A DNA stretch of 64,000 nucleotides from Chryseobacterium piperi. Its GTDB lineage: Bacteria > Bacteroidota > Bacteroidia > Flavobacteriales > Weeksellaceae. Below, in pieces: positions 52,404 through 62,547 of this stretch. Each line of letters starts with the position of its first letter. The stretch's first letter is position 1. A model generated the notes under the pieces. It had not been told where the DNA came from, did not search any database, and was given only the letters and a program-made list of their open reading frames with translations. The stretch lies in NCBI RefSeq assembly GCF_002285635.2, contig NZ_CP023049.2:3968001-4032000 (forward strand). Direction: 5' to 3'. The position numbers were made by a program, and so were the translations under genes.

Positions 52404-54296
52404 TTATTTTTCAAGCTGTTTGTAGCTTCTTTGAATAAAATCAGTAAGGTCTTTTCCTTTCAGTAGGTTCTGAGAAAGCTTAGCCAGATCCAAAGCATAT
52501 TTGATAAGGCTTTCTTTTTCTTCTGTATTGTCTGTTTTTAAAATTTGGTTCGCAAATTCACTATTGGAGTTGACTACCAAATTATACATTTCAGGGAAGC
52601 TTCCCATTCCAAACATTCCGCCTCCGCCGGTAGCCTGCATATCTTTCATTCTACGCATGAACTCTGGCTGTGTGATTGTAAACGGAGCATCGTTGCTGTC
52701 CAGGTCTTCAAGCTGTACAGTAAATTTAGTATCATTAATGGTTTCCTCTACGTTCTTTTTTAATGATTCCTTTTCAGTGTCATTTAGCTTAGAAATGACA
52801 GGCTCATCCTTTTTAATCAGGTTGTTAACATGATCTGCATCTACTCTTACGAAAGAGATTTTCTCTTTAGAACCTTCCAGTTTTTGGATCACATGAGGAA
52901 TAATAGGAGAATCTAAAAGAAGAACTTCATAGCCTTTCTCTTTTGCAGACTGGATATAGCTGTGCTGCTCGTCAGCATTAGATGCATAAAGAATGATCAG
53001 GTTACCGTCTTTATCTGTCTGTGTTGGCTTGATTTTGTCTGTCAACTCATTCCATAAGAAGTATTTTCCGTCAACAGTAGGGTATAAAGCAAACTTGTCT
53101 GATTTTTCATAGAACTTCTCTTCGGAAATCATTCCGTACTCAATGACAATTTTGATATCATTCCACTTTTTCTCAAAATCTTCACGATTCTCATTGATCA
53201 GTGAAGCCATTTTATCTGCTACTTTTTTGGTGATGTAAGAAGATATTTTCTTTACTGCACCATCTGCCTGTAAGTAAGAACGGGAAACATTCAGCGGGAT
53301 GTCCGGAGAATCAATTACACCTCGAAGAAGCATAAGGAAATCAGGTACGATTCCTTTGACTTCATCCGTCACAAATACCTGATTTTGATAAAGCTGAATT
53401 TTATCTTTTTCGATATTCAGATTGTTACCCAGTTTAGGGAAGAATAAAATCCCCGTAAGATTAAATGGATAATCTACATTCAGGTGAATATTAAATAAAG
53501 GCTCTTCAAACTGCATAGGATACAGCTCATGATAGAACTTTATATAATCCTCACTGGTAAGATCGCTTGGTGCAATAGTCCATGCCGGATCCGGATTATT
53601 GATGATGTTATCTATTTCTTCCGTTTCTGCAACAGTACCTTCCGGTGCGTCTTCCGGCAATGGAAGAGTATGAGTTTTGGTTCCGAATTTAATCGGAACA
53701 GGCATAAATTTATTATACTTTAAAAGTAATTCTCTAATTTTTGATTCTTCCAGGAACTCTGTAGAATCTTCAGCAATATGAAGAATGATTTCAGTTCCTC
53801 TATCAGTTTTATCTGCTTCTTCCAGGGTAAACTGTGGACTTCCATCACATGTCCAGCGAACAGCAGTGGATCCTTCACGATAAGATTTGGTAAGGATTTC
53901 CACTTTTTCGGCAACCATAAATGCGGAATAAAATCCTAATCCGAAATGTCCGATAATCCCTGAATCTTTTGCCGAATCTTTATATTTTTCCAAGAACTCT
54001 TCAGCTCCGGAAAAAGCGACCTGGTTAATATATTTTTCAACCTCTTCTGCAGTCATCCCGATTCCTTGGTCAATGATGCGGATAGTTTTCTCATCTTTAT
54101 TAACCTGTACTTCGATCTTAGGATTTCCGTACTCTACTTTTGCCTCACCAATACTTGTTAAGTGTTTTAATTTTAAAGTGGCATCAGTGGCATTTGAAAT
54201 TAATTCTCTTAAAAATATTTCGTGATCACTGTAAAGAAACTTTTTGATAAGTGGAAAAATATTTTCCACAGAAACATTAATATTTCCTTTAGTCAT
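52404..54296 (-). CDS. htpG: Molecular chaperone HtpG (Hsp90)
   Basis: HtpG is the bacterial Hsp90 that remodels client proteins with ATP. The 630-residue protein has the three-domain pattern. The N-terminal ATPase domain carries RELISNATDATLKL near residue 26, DQGIGMTAEEVEKYINQVAF near residue 75 and GHFGLGFYSAFMVA near residue 116. The middle domain holds SRSYLQADGAVKKISSYI near residue 345, with the catalytic Arg. A C-terminal dimerisation domain follows, with GGGGMFGMGSFPEMYNLVVN near residue 560. Length is normal. It has no adjacent heat-shock partner. The following region is intergenic with a dispersed repeat; a bidirectional terminator lies 8 bp past its stop. Confidence 0.97.
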   Translation of the reverse strand: MTKGNINVSVENIFPLIKKFLYSDHEIFLRELISNATDATLKLKHLTSIGEAKVEYGNPKIEVQVNKDEKTIRIIDQGIGMTAEEVEKYINQVAFSGAEEFLEKYKDSAKDSGIIGHFGLGFYSAFMVAEKVEILTKSYREGSTAVRWTCDGSPQFTLEEADKTDRGTEIILHIAEDSTEFLEESKIRELLLKYNKFMPVPIKFGTKTHTLPLPEDAPEGTVAETEEIDNIINNPDPAWTIAPSDLTSEDYIKFYHELYPMQFEEPLFNIHLNVDYPFNLTGILFFPKLGNNLNIEKDKIQLYQNQVFVTDEVKGIVPDFLMLLRGVIDSPDIPLNVSRSYLQADGAVKKISSYITKKVADKMASLINENREDFEKKWNDIKIVIEYGMISEEKFYEKSDKFALYPTVDGKYFLWNELTDKIKPTQTDKDGNLIILYASNADEQHSYIQSAKEKGYEVLLLDSPIIPHVIQKLEGSKEKISFVRVDADHVNNLIKKDEPVISKLNDTEKESLKKNVEETINDTKFTVQLEDLDSNDAPFTITQPEFMRRMKDMQATGGGGMFGMGSFPEMYNLVVNSNSEFANQILKTDNTEEKESLIKYALDLAKLSQNLLKGKDLTDFIQRSYKQLEK

Positions 54297-54417
54297 AATA
54301 ATTTAGTTTTGATTTGCTTAATTCTTCTCAAAAAAAATACCATGTAAAAGAAAGTGACAGATTGACAGGAAGAATTAATTAAAAGATTATTGGATAAACG
54401 TCATGAACACATTTTAC

Positions 54418-54491
54418 ATGAATACGTTTTACAAAAAATATCACTAGGAGCGGACTAAAGTCCGCTTATGTTTAATAAAGCGGGTCATTAA
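54418..54491. repeat. Dispersed intergenic repeat, copy A
   Basis: This copy runs ATGAATACGTTTTAC...ATCACTAGGAGCGG, then the perfect hairpin AGCGGACT-AA-AGTCCGCT at 54449-54466, then AAAGCGGGTCATTAA. A related copy B lies at 61274-61346, in the same orientation with the same order of parts. A second palindrome, TTTGGC-TTTA-GCCAAA, follows copy A at 54492-54507. Confidence 0.6.
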
Positions 54492-54535
54492 TTTGGCTTT
54501 AGCCAAAATTTAGCCCACGGCATAAAATTAAAAAC

Positions 54536-54560
54536 AAAAGACAGCCCAAAGGCTGTCTTT
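54536..54560 (-). terminator. Terminator of recA
   Basis: Stem AAAGACAGCC / GGCTGTCTTT with a short CAAA loop, 24 bp after the recA stop on the minus strand. Confidence 0.88.
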
Positions 54561-54583
54561 GCATATTGTAAAATTGAAAAAAC

Positions 54584-55591
54584 TTATTTAGCTTTATTTT
54601 TCAATTCTTCTTTAATTTTGTTTTCCAATTCTTCGGAAAGCTCAGGATTGTCTTTTAAAACATCTTTTACCGCATCACGGCCTTGTCCAAGTTTTGTTTC
54701 TTCATAGCTGAACCAAGAACCGCTTTTCTTTACAATTCCTAATTCTACAGCCTGATCAAGAATTTCTCCTGTTTTAGAAACTCCTTCTCCGTACATAATG
54801 TCGAATTCAGCTTGCTTGAAAGGTGGAGCTACTTTGTTTTTAACAATTTTCACTTTTACACGGCTTCCTACTGCCTCATCTCCATTTTTGATCGGCGCAC
54901 TTGCTTTTCTGATATCTACTCTTACAGAAGCATAGAATTTCAATGCATTACCTCCGGTCGTTGTTTCAGGATTTCCAAACATAACACCAATCTTCTCTCT
55001 CAGCTGGTTAATGAAAATTACTGTACATTTTGTTCTGGAAATAGTAGCTGTTAGCTTTCTTAATGCCTGAGACATTAATCTTGCGTGCAGACCCATTTTT
55101 GAATCTCCCATTTCGCCTTCAATTTCAGCTTTTGGAGTAAGAGCAGCAACAGAGTCGATCACAACGATATCGATAGCTCCTGAACGTATCAGGTTATCGG
55201 CAATTTCTAAAGCTTGTTCCCCGTTATCTGGTTGAGATATAATAAGGTTCTCTAAATCAATTCCTAATTTTGCAGCATATGTTCTGTCAAAAGCATGCTC
55301 AGCATCAATGAATGCAGCAATTCCACCTGCTTTTTGAGCCTCAGCAATCGCGTGAAGGGTTAATGTGGTTTTACCTGAAGATTCAGGTCCGTAGATTTCG
55401 ATGATTCTTCCTCTTGGATATCCCCCAACTCCTAATGCAATGTCTAATCCTAAAGATCCGGAAGGAATAACTTCGATTGTATTGTCAACAGAGTTATCCC
55501 CTAATGTCATTACAGTTCCTTTTCCGTATGTTTTATCTAGTTTGTCAAGCACTAATGCAAGTGCTTTCTTCTTATCATCAATGTTACTCAT
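54584..55591 (-). CDS. recA: Recombinase RecA
   Basis: RecA forms filaments on single-stranded DNA, drives homologous recombination and triggers the SOS response where LexA exists. The 335-residue protein starts at the ATG 55589-55591 ([20 protein letters not shown]), preferred over an upstream in-frame ATG because it opens the conserved N-terminus. Walker A is GPESSGKTT near residue 70, followed by FIDAEHAFD, then Walker [13 protein letters not shown] near residue 140 and the L1/L2 loop regions ([20 protein letters not shown] near residue 158 and [20 protein letters not shown] near residue 198). The C-terminus is Lys/Glu-rich. A consensus -7 box sits 19 bases upstream. It is a single-gene unit. 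Confidence 0.98.
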   Translation of the reverse strand: MSNIDDKKKALALVLDKLDKTYGKGTVMTLGDNSVDNTIEVIPSGSLGLDIALGVGGYPRGRIIEIYGPESSGKTTLTLHAIAEAQKAGGIAAFIDAEHAFDRTYAAKLGIDLENLIISQPDNGEQALEIADNLIRSGAIDIVVIDSVAALTPKAEIEGEMGDSKMGLHARLMSQALRKLTATISRTKCTVIFINQLREKIGVMFGNPETTTGGNALKFYASVRVDIRKASAPIKNGDEAVGSRVKVKIVKNKVAPPFKQAEFDIMYGEGVSKTGEILDQAVELGIVKKSGSWFSYEETKLGQGRDAVKDVLKDNPELSEELENKIKEELKNKAK

Positions 55592-55609
55592 CTCTATAAA
55601 ATAATTTCT

Positions 55610-55617
55610 CAAAAATA
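55610..55617 (-). promoter_or_regulatory. Putative -7 box of recA
   Basis: CAAAAATA reads TATTTTTG on the minus strand, matching TAnnTTTG, 19 bases before the ATG. No LexA-like palindrome is obvious around it. Confidence 0.5.
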
Positions 55618-55814
55618 CATAATTTTAGGATCAAAAACTAATATTATTTCATTTGATAAACTGTTTTTAAAGTTAAAAAAATATAAAATTTAATAGCTGT
55701 ATGATGCTCTGTATCATTCTGTAAACAGATGACAGCAGGGAATGGTGCTGTCACTCATAGTAAATGAAAAATAAAATAAGTTTTATGAATAACTCATTGT
55801 TTTGAATAGACTAT

Positions 55815-57011
55815 TTAATGAAAATTAGAGCCCTGAGTTATTTTCAAATAGTCCTCCAATACTTTTAAATGTTTTTTATTGCCGGATGCAATTCTTGCTT
55901 TTCGGCTTAGCATTGTATTGTATATTTTATTAATGAATCTTTTGGTTTTTGGAAATCCGTTTTTATTAGAAACATCCGGAATGTTCAGGCGCTTACAAAC
56001 ATCATCATCCAGTAGAAACCAGGTGCAGCAGATGTGCAGGTACCTTAGGTTTTTTCGTTGGAACTCAAATTTTAATATAGGATTCTCCAATGATTCATTC
56101 AATAAAGAGTGGGCAAGGAGTATAGAGTCTTTATCAGATGGTGGCTGAACAGAAGTTCATAGATAGAAGTATTCCGTAGCCTGCTTTTTATTATCAGGCA
56201 AAAGATTCTCAGGAATTCCGAGTAAGTATCCCACATATTTCCATAGGTGGAAGATACCTAGCTCTTCTTCATTAGAAATGGTATTCCCTAGTTTTTGGAG
56301 GCTATGTAAGAAAACCAAGCTAAATCCAATATAGGTGGCCATCATGTCCCATGAATTAATAGGTTCTCCCCAATTTTCAGTATCCCAGTTTTTGTAGTGC
56401 TTTTTTATGGAAAGCCTGGCGTAGGAATGGATCAATCTGGTTTTTATGGCAAACTCATAACCTTTACCATGGATTTCTAATGCATTATATCTTGTAACAT
56501 TTACCCAGAAGTCCAGAGTTTCCGAGAGACGTTTTACCGCACCTTTTTTTAATGCTTCAGTAACGATAAGAGGTTTGTTAAGATAGGCAAAGTCATATCC
56601 ACCCATTAGGCAGTAATCCCTCAATGAAATTAAAGAATCCAACCCACAGCGCATGCAAAGTTCAGCTCCGCTTTTCAGTAATTGATCATTGAGCCACTCC
56701 GGCTTTCTTTGAGTTTGAATGAAAAGTTTCTTTACGCTTTCAGGAACATTATCTGTCTCTGAAATTCCGTTTCGGATATATTGTTCGATTTCTTTTGATG
56801 CTTCATGGAATTTTTTTGTAAAATAAATGTCTTTTACAACCTCATCACCTGTTTGATCTATATCATAATAATAAGAGGAGAACTTTTCAAAATCATTTAA
56901 GCTTACCTTGGCACCGGAAATTTCAATAAGCTGTTTTCCATTGCCTTTTTCCCAAAAGTCTTTAAAATGAACGGAGTCTTTGAAACGGGGATGTAAAACA
57001 GTACTTTCCAT
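55815..57011 (-). pseudogene. MpaB/DUF2236 oxygenase-family gene split by one in-frame TGA
   Basis: Reading from the ATG at 57009-57011, the frame gives 284 residues and meets TGA at 56157-56159. It continues in the same frame without another stop to 55815, for a joint length of 399 codons including the TGA, equal to intact DUF2236 proteins as I know them. At the break the sequence reads EYFYL-stop-TSVQPP, where relatives are expected to carry Trp, so TGG to TGA is the likely change. The family core is present: TRLIHSYAR (RxxHxxxR, haem-binding type) near residue 192 and GEPINSWDMMATYIGFSL near residue 217. Relatives are haem proteins such as the latex-clearing protein and MpaB. A LuxR gene precedes it. 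Confidence 0.85.
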
Positions 57012-57101
57012 AATAAATAAAAATACAAGTTTTACGCCGAAACTTAGTATTGGGGGTTGTTGTGAATATTTTTAATCTAATTTTTTATTTTAATGAATAA
57101 T

Positions 57102-57881
57102 TTAAAACACGCCCCATTCGAAAGCTTTCTTTAAAAGTTCTTTACCATTTCTTGAGTTGGTTTTTGTTAAAATATTTTTTCGATGAGTGCGAACGGTATG
57201 CTGAGATAAAATGAGAATTTCAGATATTTCTGTACCTGAATAGCCTTTGGCAATTAAGGATAAAACTTCAACTTCCCTTTTAGTCAGGCTTCCCATAGGG
57301 TGTTGGGTTGATGGAGACGTGTCTTCGATTTTAATTTGATGAAAATCATTTCTAGGACCCATGCCTGAAATTAAAACGGTGTATGGATTTTGCCTGGTAA
57401 TATGATTGATGTTGGTATGTATGTTGACCGACTGAATCAGTTTTCCTTCATCGTCTTCAAGAGTTGGGATGGCTTGATGATGGAAAAGTTCATAGTTGCC
57501 TTTTGCTGTTTTCATCCTGAAGCAATAGCTTGATTTTAAATAGAGTTGATGCTCTATACCAATCTCCAACATCTTTTTAATAGCAGCTTGTTCGGCCTTT
57601 ATAACAAATTCAATATCATTAGGATGGGTGAGGTCGATAATATCTTTCAAATCTTTAGGATACTCTTTTAAACCATGCATTTTCAACATATTTTCATGAT
57701 GATGAAAAACAGTGCTGTTGGTGAGATTTAAGGCATAATAGTAAAATTCTCCAATAGCAAACATTTCTCCGATAATACGTTCTATAGAAGGTTTGTTTAA
57801 GGCTTTTTTATTTTCCTTTCTGGTACTTGGATAAGTATTCCAGGCCTCTAATAGAGGATGTTTTTTCTCATAATTTCCCAT
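57102..57881 (-). CDS. LuxR-type regulator with PAS-like sensor domain
   Basis: The 259-residue protein has a PAS-like N-terminal domain (about residues 30-165, e.g. FYYALNLTNSTVFHHHENML and IEHQLYLKSSYCFRMKTAKG) and a C-terminal LuxR helix-turn-helix at about residues 195-255: LTKREVEVLSLIAKGYSGTE, then SEILILSQHTVRTHRKNILT. No phosphoacceptor receiver domain is visible, so it is a single-component sensor. It lies 90 bp upstream of the DUF2236 gene in the same direction and may have controlled it. Signal and targets are unknown. It is preceded by a 334-bp gap that holds only the gap terminator and AT-rich sequence. Confidence 0.87.
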   Translation of the reverse strand: MGNYEKKHPLLEAWNTYPSTRKENKKALNKPSIERIIGEMFAIGEFYYYALNLTNSTVFHHHENMLKMHGLKEYPKDLKDIIDLTHPNDIEFVIKAEQAAIKKMLEIGIEHQLYLKSSYCFRMKTAKGNYELFHHQAIPTLEDDEGKLIQSVNIHTNINHITRQNPYTVLISGMGPRNDFHQIKIEDTSPSTQHPMGSLTKREVEVLSLIAKGYSGTEISEILILSQHTVRTHRKNILTKTNSRNGKELLKKAFEWGVF

Positions 57882-58155
57882 AAATTTCGTTTGTCTTAAA
57901 AATAGTTAAAAAAATTCTAAAAAATACCACAAAAGGGGGATTTTTTTACGTTGAAAAAAAAGCAAAATTTGTTATCAACTAATAACCGTGAAAACTCAAT
58001 TTTTAAAACAGCTCTTTTTTATGATTGAGATTTTCTTGTATTCTGTTCTTGATAGTTAAGATATTCAACAGATCTATGGCTTGTACGGGATGATAAGATT
58101 GGAAAATAATAGTTTATCCTTTTCTTTATTAGTTGTTTAGAAATAATAAGCTAAA
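57882..58155. other. Gap upstream of the LuxR gene
   Basis: AT-rich, with no supportable ORF or RNA. A run of T at 57940-57950 and a GAAAAAAAAG-like stretch are the only landmarks; the LuxR promoter must lie in the left part but has no exact consensus box. The right side ends at the gap terminator. Confidence 0.4.
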
Positions 58156-58187
58156 AAAGCCCCGCTCAAATTTTTTGAGCGGGGTTT
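58156..58187 (-). terminator. Terminator of the pfkA-gap operon
   Basis: Strong stem AAGCCCCGCTCAAA / TTTGAGCGGGGTTT, 29 bp past the gap stop on the minus strand. Confidence 0.93.
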
Positions 58188-58215
58188 ATATATGTATTGC
58201 TATTGGTTCTTTGTA

Positions 58216-59247
<1,032 letters not shown>

Positions 59248-60234
59248 TTAGATTGCTAATATTTCTGAAATCAGTAAAAGATCTTTATTGATTTCGTTAT
59301 GTTTTTTGATGGCTTCTTCAATTGGGGTGTATACCATATCGTTAGATCTCATCCCAGCCATTACATTTGTTTTTCCTTCCATAAGTCCTATAACAGCGCC
59401 ATAGCCAAGTCTGCTTGCTAATACTCTGTCTGCACAGCTTGGAGATCCCCCTCTCTGGATGTGTCCGAGAATAGCAACACGAATGTCATAATCCGGAAAT
59501 TCTTTTTGGGTTTGCTCTGCGAGCTGATAGATGTTGGCCAGTTTTTCTCCTTCGGCAACGACCACAATACTTGAAGCTTTTCCTGTTTTCTCTGCATTTC
59601 TGAAAGTTGTAAAAAGTTCATCCATGCTATCTTTTTTCTCTGGAATTAAAATATCCAAAGCACCTGTCGCTAATCCGCTGTTTAATGCAATGAAACCTGC
59701 ATCACGACCCATTACTTCCACAAAGAAAACCCTGTTGTGGGAAGTTGCTGTATCACGGATTTTATCAATAGCTTCCATGGCTGTATTCAAAGCAGTATCG
59801 TAACCGATAGTATTGTCTGTACCGAAAATATCATTGTCAATAGTTCCGGGTACTCCAATTACCTTAATACCAAATTCTTCATTGAAGATCTTAGCTCCTG
59901 TAAAAGTTCCATCTCCACCAATGCAAACTAGCGCGTCAACGCCGTGTTTAACACAATTTTCATAGGCTTTTTGGCGCCCTTCTTTAGTTCTGAATTCAGC
60001 AGATCTTGCGGATTTAAGAATAGTTCCGCCCTGATTAATTATATTTTTTACGGATCGGGGTCCCATTTTCAGGAAATCATTATTGATAAGTCCATTGTAG
60101 CCTTCTCTTACTCCGTAACATTCGATATTATAATAGTTAGCGGTTCTTACCACCGCTCTTAATGCTGCGTTCATCCCTGGAGAGTCTCCTCCTGAAGTAA
60201 GAACGGCAATTTTTTTTACAGCACTTTCTTTCAT
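59248..60234 (-). CDS. pfkA: 6-phosphofructokinase
   Basis: ATP-dependent phosphofructokinase phosphorylates fructose-6-phosphate, the committed step of glycolysis. The 328-residue protein has VLTSGGDSPGMNAALRAVVR near residue 10, the ATP-site GGDGTFTGA near residue 105, the catalytic GVPGTIDNDIFGTDNTIGYD region near residue 127, and the allosteric/subunit-site features of type A enzymes such as LGHIQRGGSPSCADRVLASR near residue 250. It heads a two-gene glycolytic operon with gap. A consensus -7 box lies 21 bases upstream. Length is normal for bacterial PfkA; no fusion or truncation is seen. Confidence 0.97.
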   Translation of the reverse strand: MKESAVKKIAVLTSGGDSPGMNAALRAVVRTANYYNIECYGVREGYNGLINNDFLKMGPRSVKNIINQGGTILKSARSAEFRTKEGRQKAYENCVKHGVDALVCIGGDGTFTGAKIFNEEFGIKVIGVPGTIDNDIFGTDNTIGYDTALNTAMEAIDKIRDTATSHNRVFFVEVMGRDAGFIALNSGLATGALDILIPEKKDSMDELFTTFRNAEKTGKASSIVVVAEGEKLANIYQLAEQTQKEFPDYDIRVAILGHIQRGGSPSCADRVLASRLGYGAVIGLMEGKTNVMAGMRSNDMVYTPIEEAIKKHNEINKDLLLISEILAI

Positions 60235-60254
60235 CTAGTAAAAAATTTCGAACA

Positions 60255-60262
60255 CAAATTTA
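60255..60262 (-). promoter_or_regulatory. Putative -7 box of pfkA-gap
   Basis: CAAATTTA reads TAAATTTG on the minus strand, matching TAnnTTTG, 21 bases before the pfkA ATG. Confidence 0.5.
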
Positions 60263-60455
60263 CAAAAACAAGTTCAGATTATGGCAGTAAGTTGATAATA
60301 GTTTTGAATATAAATTGTTAAATACTTCTAAAATTTGAAAGGTTAAAAAGGATCTTGCCGTTTGAGTTTTCGATGTTTTTTATATCTCTCTTAAAGGTGT
60401 AATGAAATATTTTTATCAAAAGGGTGTAACGTAGATAGGTGTATTAAAAGTAAAA

Positions 60456-61217
60456 TCAGTTTTTCTCAGTCAGATACTTCCAGTATCGTTTTGGGACATG
60501 CTGGATGTGAAGTTTTAGATTCTTTCTTTCTACGATATTGGTTTTGGTAAAATATCTTTGCCAAAGTTTCTGATATTGATTTTCTTCTTCGTGAAATTTT
60601 TGTTGATACTGGGATAAATTTATTTTTTCTTCAGGATAAAAGAACTCACAATGTTCAAGATCATAAAAGAGCCCATAATTTCTTCTCAGATCATAAATCA
60701 TCCATTTCTGATCCTGGTATCGGTCTTTGAAGTGTTTACGAATTAAAGGAAGAACATTGAAGTCAGGATCTATTTTAGCAAAAAAAACGCCATCCTGCAT
60801 TTTTTCAAACCGTACAAAGGCAGTCATTCGATGTCTTTCTCTATCTACTGACTTGTTAATTTTAGAAATTTTCAAAATATCCGGATCTGCATAATTTTGA
60901 AGAATATTATCGGAAGGATGTTGAATAGATTGTTTTATAGCTGATAAGATCAATCGTTCGGCTTCAGGATCTTCTGATAAAAAAACTTTTAATAACTGAT
61001 GAATTCCAGCTTTATGAATACTGGTCTCCAACTTATTTAATACTCTTTCTGCCTTATTGTTTTGTGTAATGACTTCATGAATTTCTGCAAAGATATTCTC
61101 CTGGTGAAAATGATCTCTGCCTATAATTTCTACATCCTGGTAACGGTATTCAAAAACTTCGAAAATAGCTGTTAAGAGTCCGTCGAAACTTCCGTCGTAA
61201 AGCAATAAGGTTATCAT
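60456..61217 (-). CDS. TIGR03915 family putative DNA repair protein
   Basis: The 253-residue protein matches the family TIGR03915, whose C-terminal part is DUF4130, by the start MITLLLYDGSFDGLLTAIFE, DKYADPDILKISKINKSVDR-like segment near residue 110 (here NYADPDILKISKINKSV) and RERHRMTAFVRFE near residue 126. The C-terminal part has LIRKHFKDRYQDQKWMIYDL near residue 158 and the terminal HIQHVPKRYWKYLTE. The family is found with a radical SAM protein (TIGR03916) in many genomes, and in others it is fused to a uracil-DNA glycosylase-like domain, hence the repair guess. No catalytic role is proven. Its partner lies at 62548, separated here by a P1 peptidase gene on the other strand. Confidence 0.85.
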   Translation of the reverse strand: MITLLLYDGSFDGLLTAIFEVFEYRYQDVEIIGRDHFHQENIFAEIHEVITQNNKAERVLNKLETSIHKAGIHQLLKVFLSEDPEAERLILSAIKQSIQHPSDNILQNYADPDILKISKINKSVDRERHRMTAFVRFEKMQDGVFFAKIDPDFNVLPLIRKHFKDRYQDQKWMIYDLRRNYGLFYDLEHCEFFYPEEKINLSQYQQKFHEEENQYQKLWQRYFTKTNIVERKNLKLHIQHVPKRYWKYLTEKN

Positions 61218-61273
61218 TATGCTAAATTAGTTAAAATAAGAATGTAAGATTAAAAGATTGAAAAATAAACCTT

Positions 61274-61346
61274 ATGAATACATTTTTAAAAAAAAACATC
61301 ACTAGGAGCGGACCTTAGCCCGCTTACCTTTAAAACGGATCATTAA
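61274..61346. repeat. Dispersed intergenic repeat, copy B
   Basis: ATGAATACATTTTTAAA...ATCACTAGGAGCGG is followed by a decayed hairpin (AGCGG...CCGCT) and AAAACGGATCATTAA. It matches copy A at 54418-54491 in order and orientation, but with several base changes. It lies in the gap between the divergent TIGR03915 and P1 peptidase genes. Confidence 0.6.
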
Positions 61347-61379
61347 CCAAAACTTACAATTATTAATTGGATGATTTAT

Positions 61380-61387
61380 TATCTTTG
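61380..61387 (+). promoter_or_regulatory. Putative -7 box of the P1 peptidase gene
   Basis: TATCTTTG matches TAnnTTTG, 31 bases before the ATG at 61419. Confidence 0.5.
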
Positions 61388-61418
61388 GGAAAATCTGAAA
61401 AAATTAAAAAACACAAAT

Positions 61419-62543
61419 ATGTTTAAAAAACTATCCATTTCGATTCTTGCTTTTGCATGCATAAGCGTTTATAGTCAGAAAAGAGTTCGAGAATTAGGAA
61501 TAAGTCCGGGTGTTTTACAGCCAGGAAAGCAGAACAGTATTACAGATGTCGCAGGGGTTTTGGTCGGTCATAAAACATTGATTAAAGGAGATGGTGTAAG
61601 GACAGGGGTTACGGCTATATTGCCTCATAACGGAAATGTTTTCCAGCAAAAAGTACCGGCAGCTATCTTTGTAGGAAATGGTTTTGGGAAATTGGCTGGT
61701 AGTACTCAGGTTATGGAGCTGGGTAATCTTGAAACACCTATTGTATTTACAAATACTTTAAATGTAAGTACGGGAATTAGCGCCCTGGTTAACTATACAC
61801 TTCAGCAGAAGGGAAATGAGAAAGTACAGTCAGTCAATGCCGTGGTAGGAGAAACGAATGATGGATGGCTTAATGATATCCGCGGGCGTCATATTCAGGA
61901 ACAAGATGTTCTTGACGCTATAAAGCAAGCGGGGTCCTCAGTAATGGAGGGAAACGTTGGTGCGGGTACGGGAACCGTATGTTTTGGTTATAAAGGAGGA
62001 ATTGGTACTTCATCACGTAAGCTGCCACAAAGTCTTGGAGGATATACTGTTGGAGTCTTGGTGCAGACGAATTACGGTGGGGTTTTACAGGTGGATGGTG
62101 TTCCCGTAGGAAAAGAGCTTAAGAAATTTGCTTTTAGCAATCAGTTATTAAATAATGTTGATGGCTCGTGTATGATTATTATTGCGACTGACGCACCTTT
62201 GGATAGTCGTAATCTTGAAAGGTTAGCTGCAAGAACTATGATTGGATTAGGAAGAACAGGAGGAATAGCTTCACATGGTAGTGGGGAATATGCAATTGCT
62301 TTTTCAACAGATTTAGGAACCAGAGTACAGCATCAGCCTGAAAATCCGGTTGCAAATGTACCCAATCTGCATAATGACTATACTTCACAGCTGTTTATGG
62401 CTGCTATAGAAGCTACAGAAGAAGCGGTATTAAACTCTCTTACTATGGCCACAACTATGAAAGGGTATCAGGAACATCAGATTGAAGCGTTGTCTTTAGA
62501 TAAATTGCAGGAATTATTAAGAAAATATAATCGTATACGGTAA
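61419..62543 (+). CDS. P1 family peptidase (DmpA/BapA-type), exported
   Basis: P1 peptidases are self-cleaving Ntn-type aminopeptidases, some acting on D-amino-acid or beta-amino-acid peptides. The product is 374 residues from the ATG at 61419, which opens a signal peptide (MFKKLSISILAFACISVYSQ); an in-frame ATG 48 bases upstream overlaps the promoter. Features in order: VRELGISPGVLQPGKQNSIT and DVAGVLVGHKTL near the start, AIFVGNGFGKLAGSTQVMEL near residue 87, GNVGAGTGTVCFGYKGGIGT near residue 180, then the cleavage-site pattern NNVDGSCMIIIATDAPLDSR near residue 245, where Ser would become the nucleophile, and IGLGRTGGIASHGSGEYAIA. It lies opposite in strand between two genes that are usually neighbours. 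Confidence 0.9.
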   Translation: MFKKLSISILAFACISVYSQKRVRELGISPGVLQPGKQNSITDVAGVLVGHKTLIKGDGVRTGVTAILPHNGNVFQQKVPAAIFVGNGFGKLAGSTQVMELGNLETPIVFTNTLNVSTGISALVNYTLQQKGNEKVQSVNAVVGETNDGWLNDIRGRHIQEQDVLDAIKQAGSSVMEGNVGAGTGTVCFGYKGGIGTSSRKLPQSLGGYTVGVLVQTNYGGVLQVDGVPVGKELKKFAFSNQLLNNVDGSCMIIIATDAPLDSRNLERLAARTMIGLGRTGGIASHGSGEYAIAFSTDLGTRVQHQPENPVANVPNLHNDYTSQLFMAAIEATEEAVLNSLTMATTMKGYQEHQIEALSLDKLQELLRKYNRIR

Positions 62544-62547
62544 CGAT

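Noticed and set aside
56157..56159. Selenocysteine or other recoding of the in-frame TGA in the DUF2236 gene
   Set aside because: No SECIS-like hairpin was seen after the TGA, the expected residue is Trp rather than Cys, and the organism type is not known to recode TGA.
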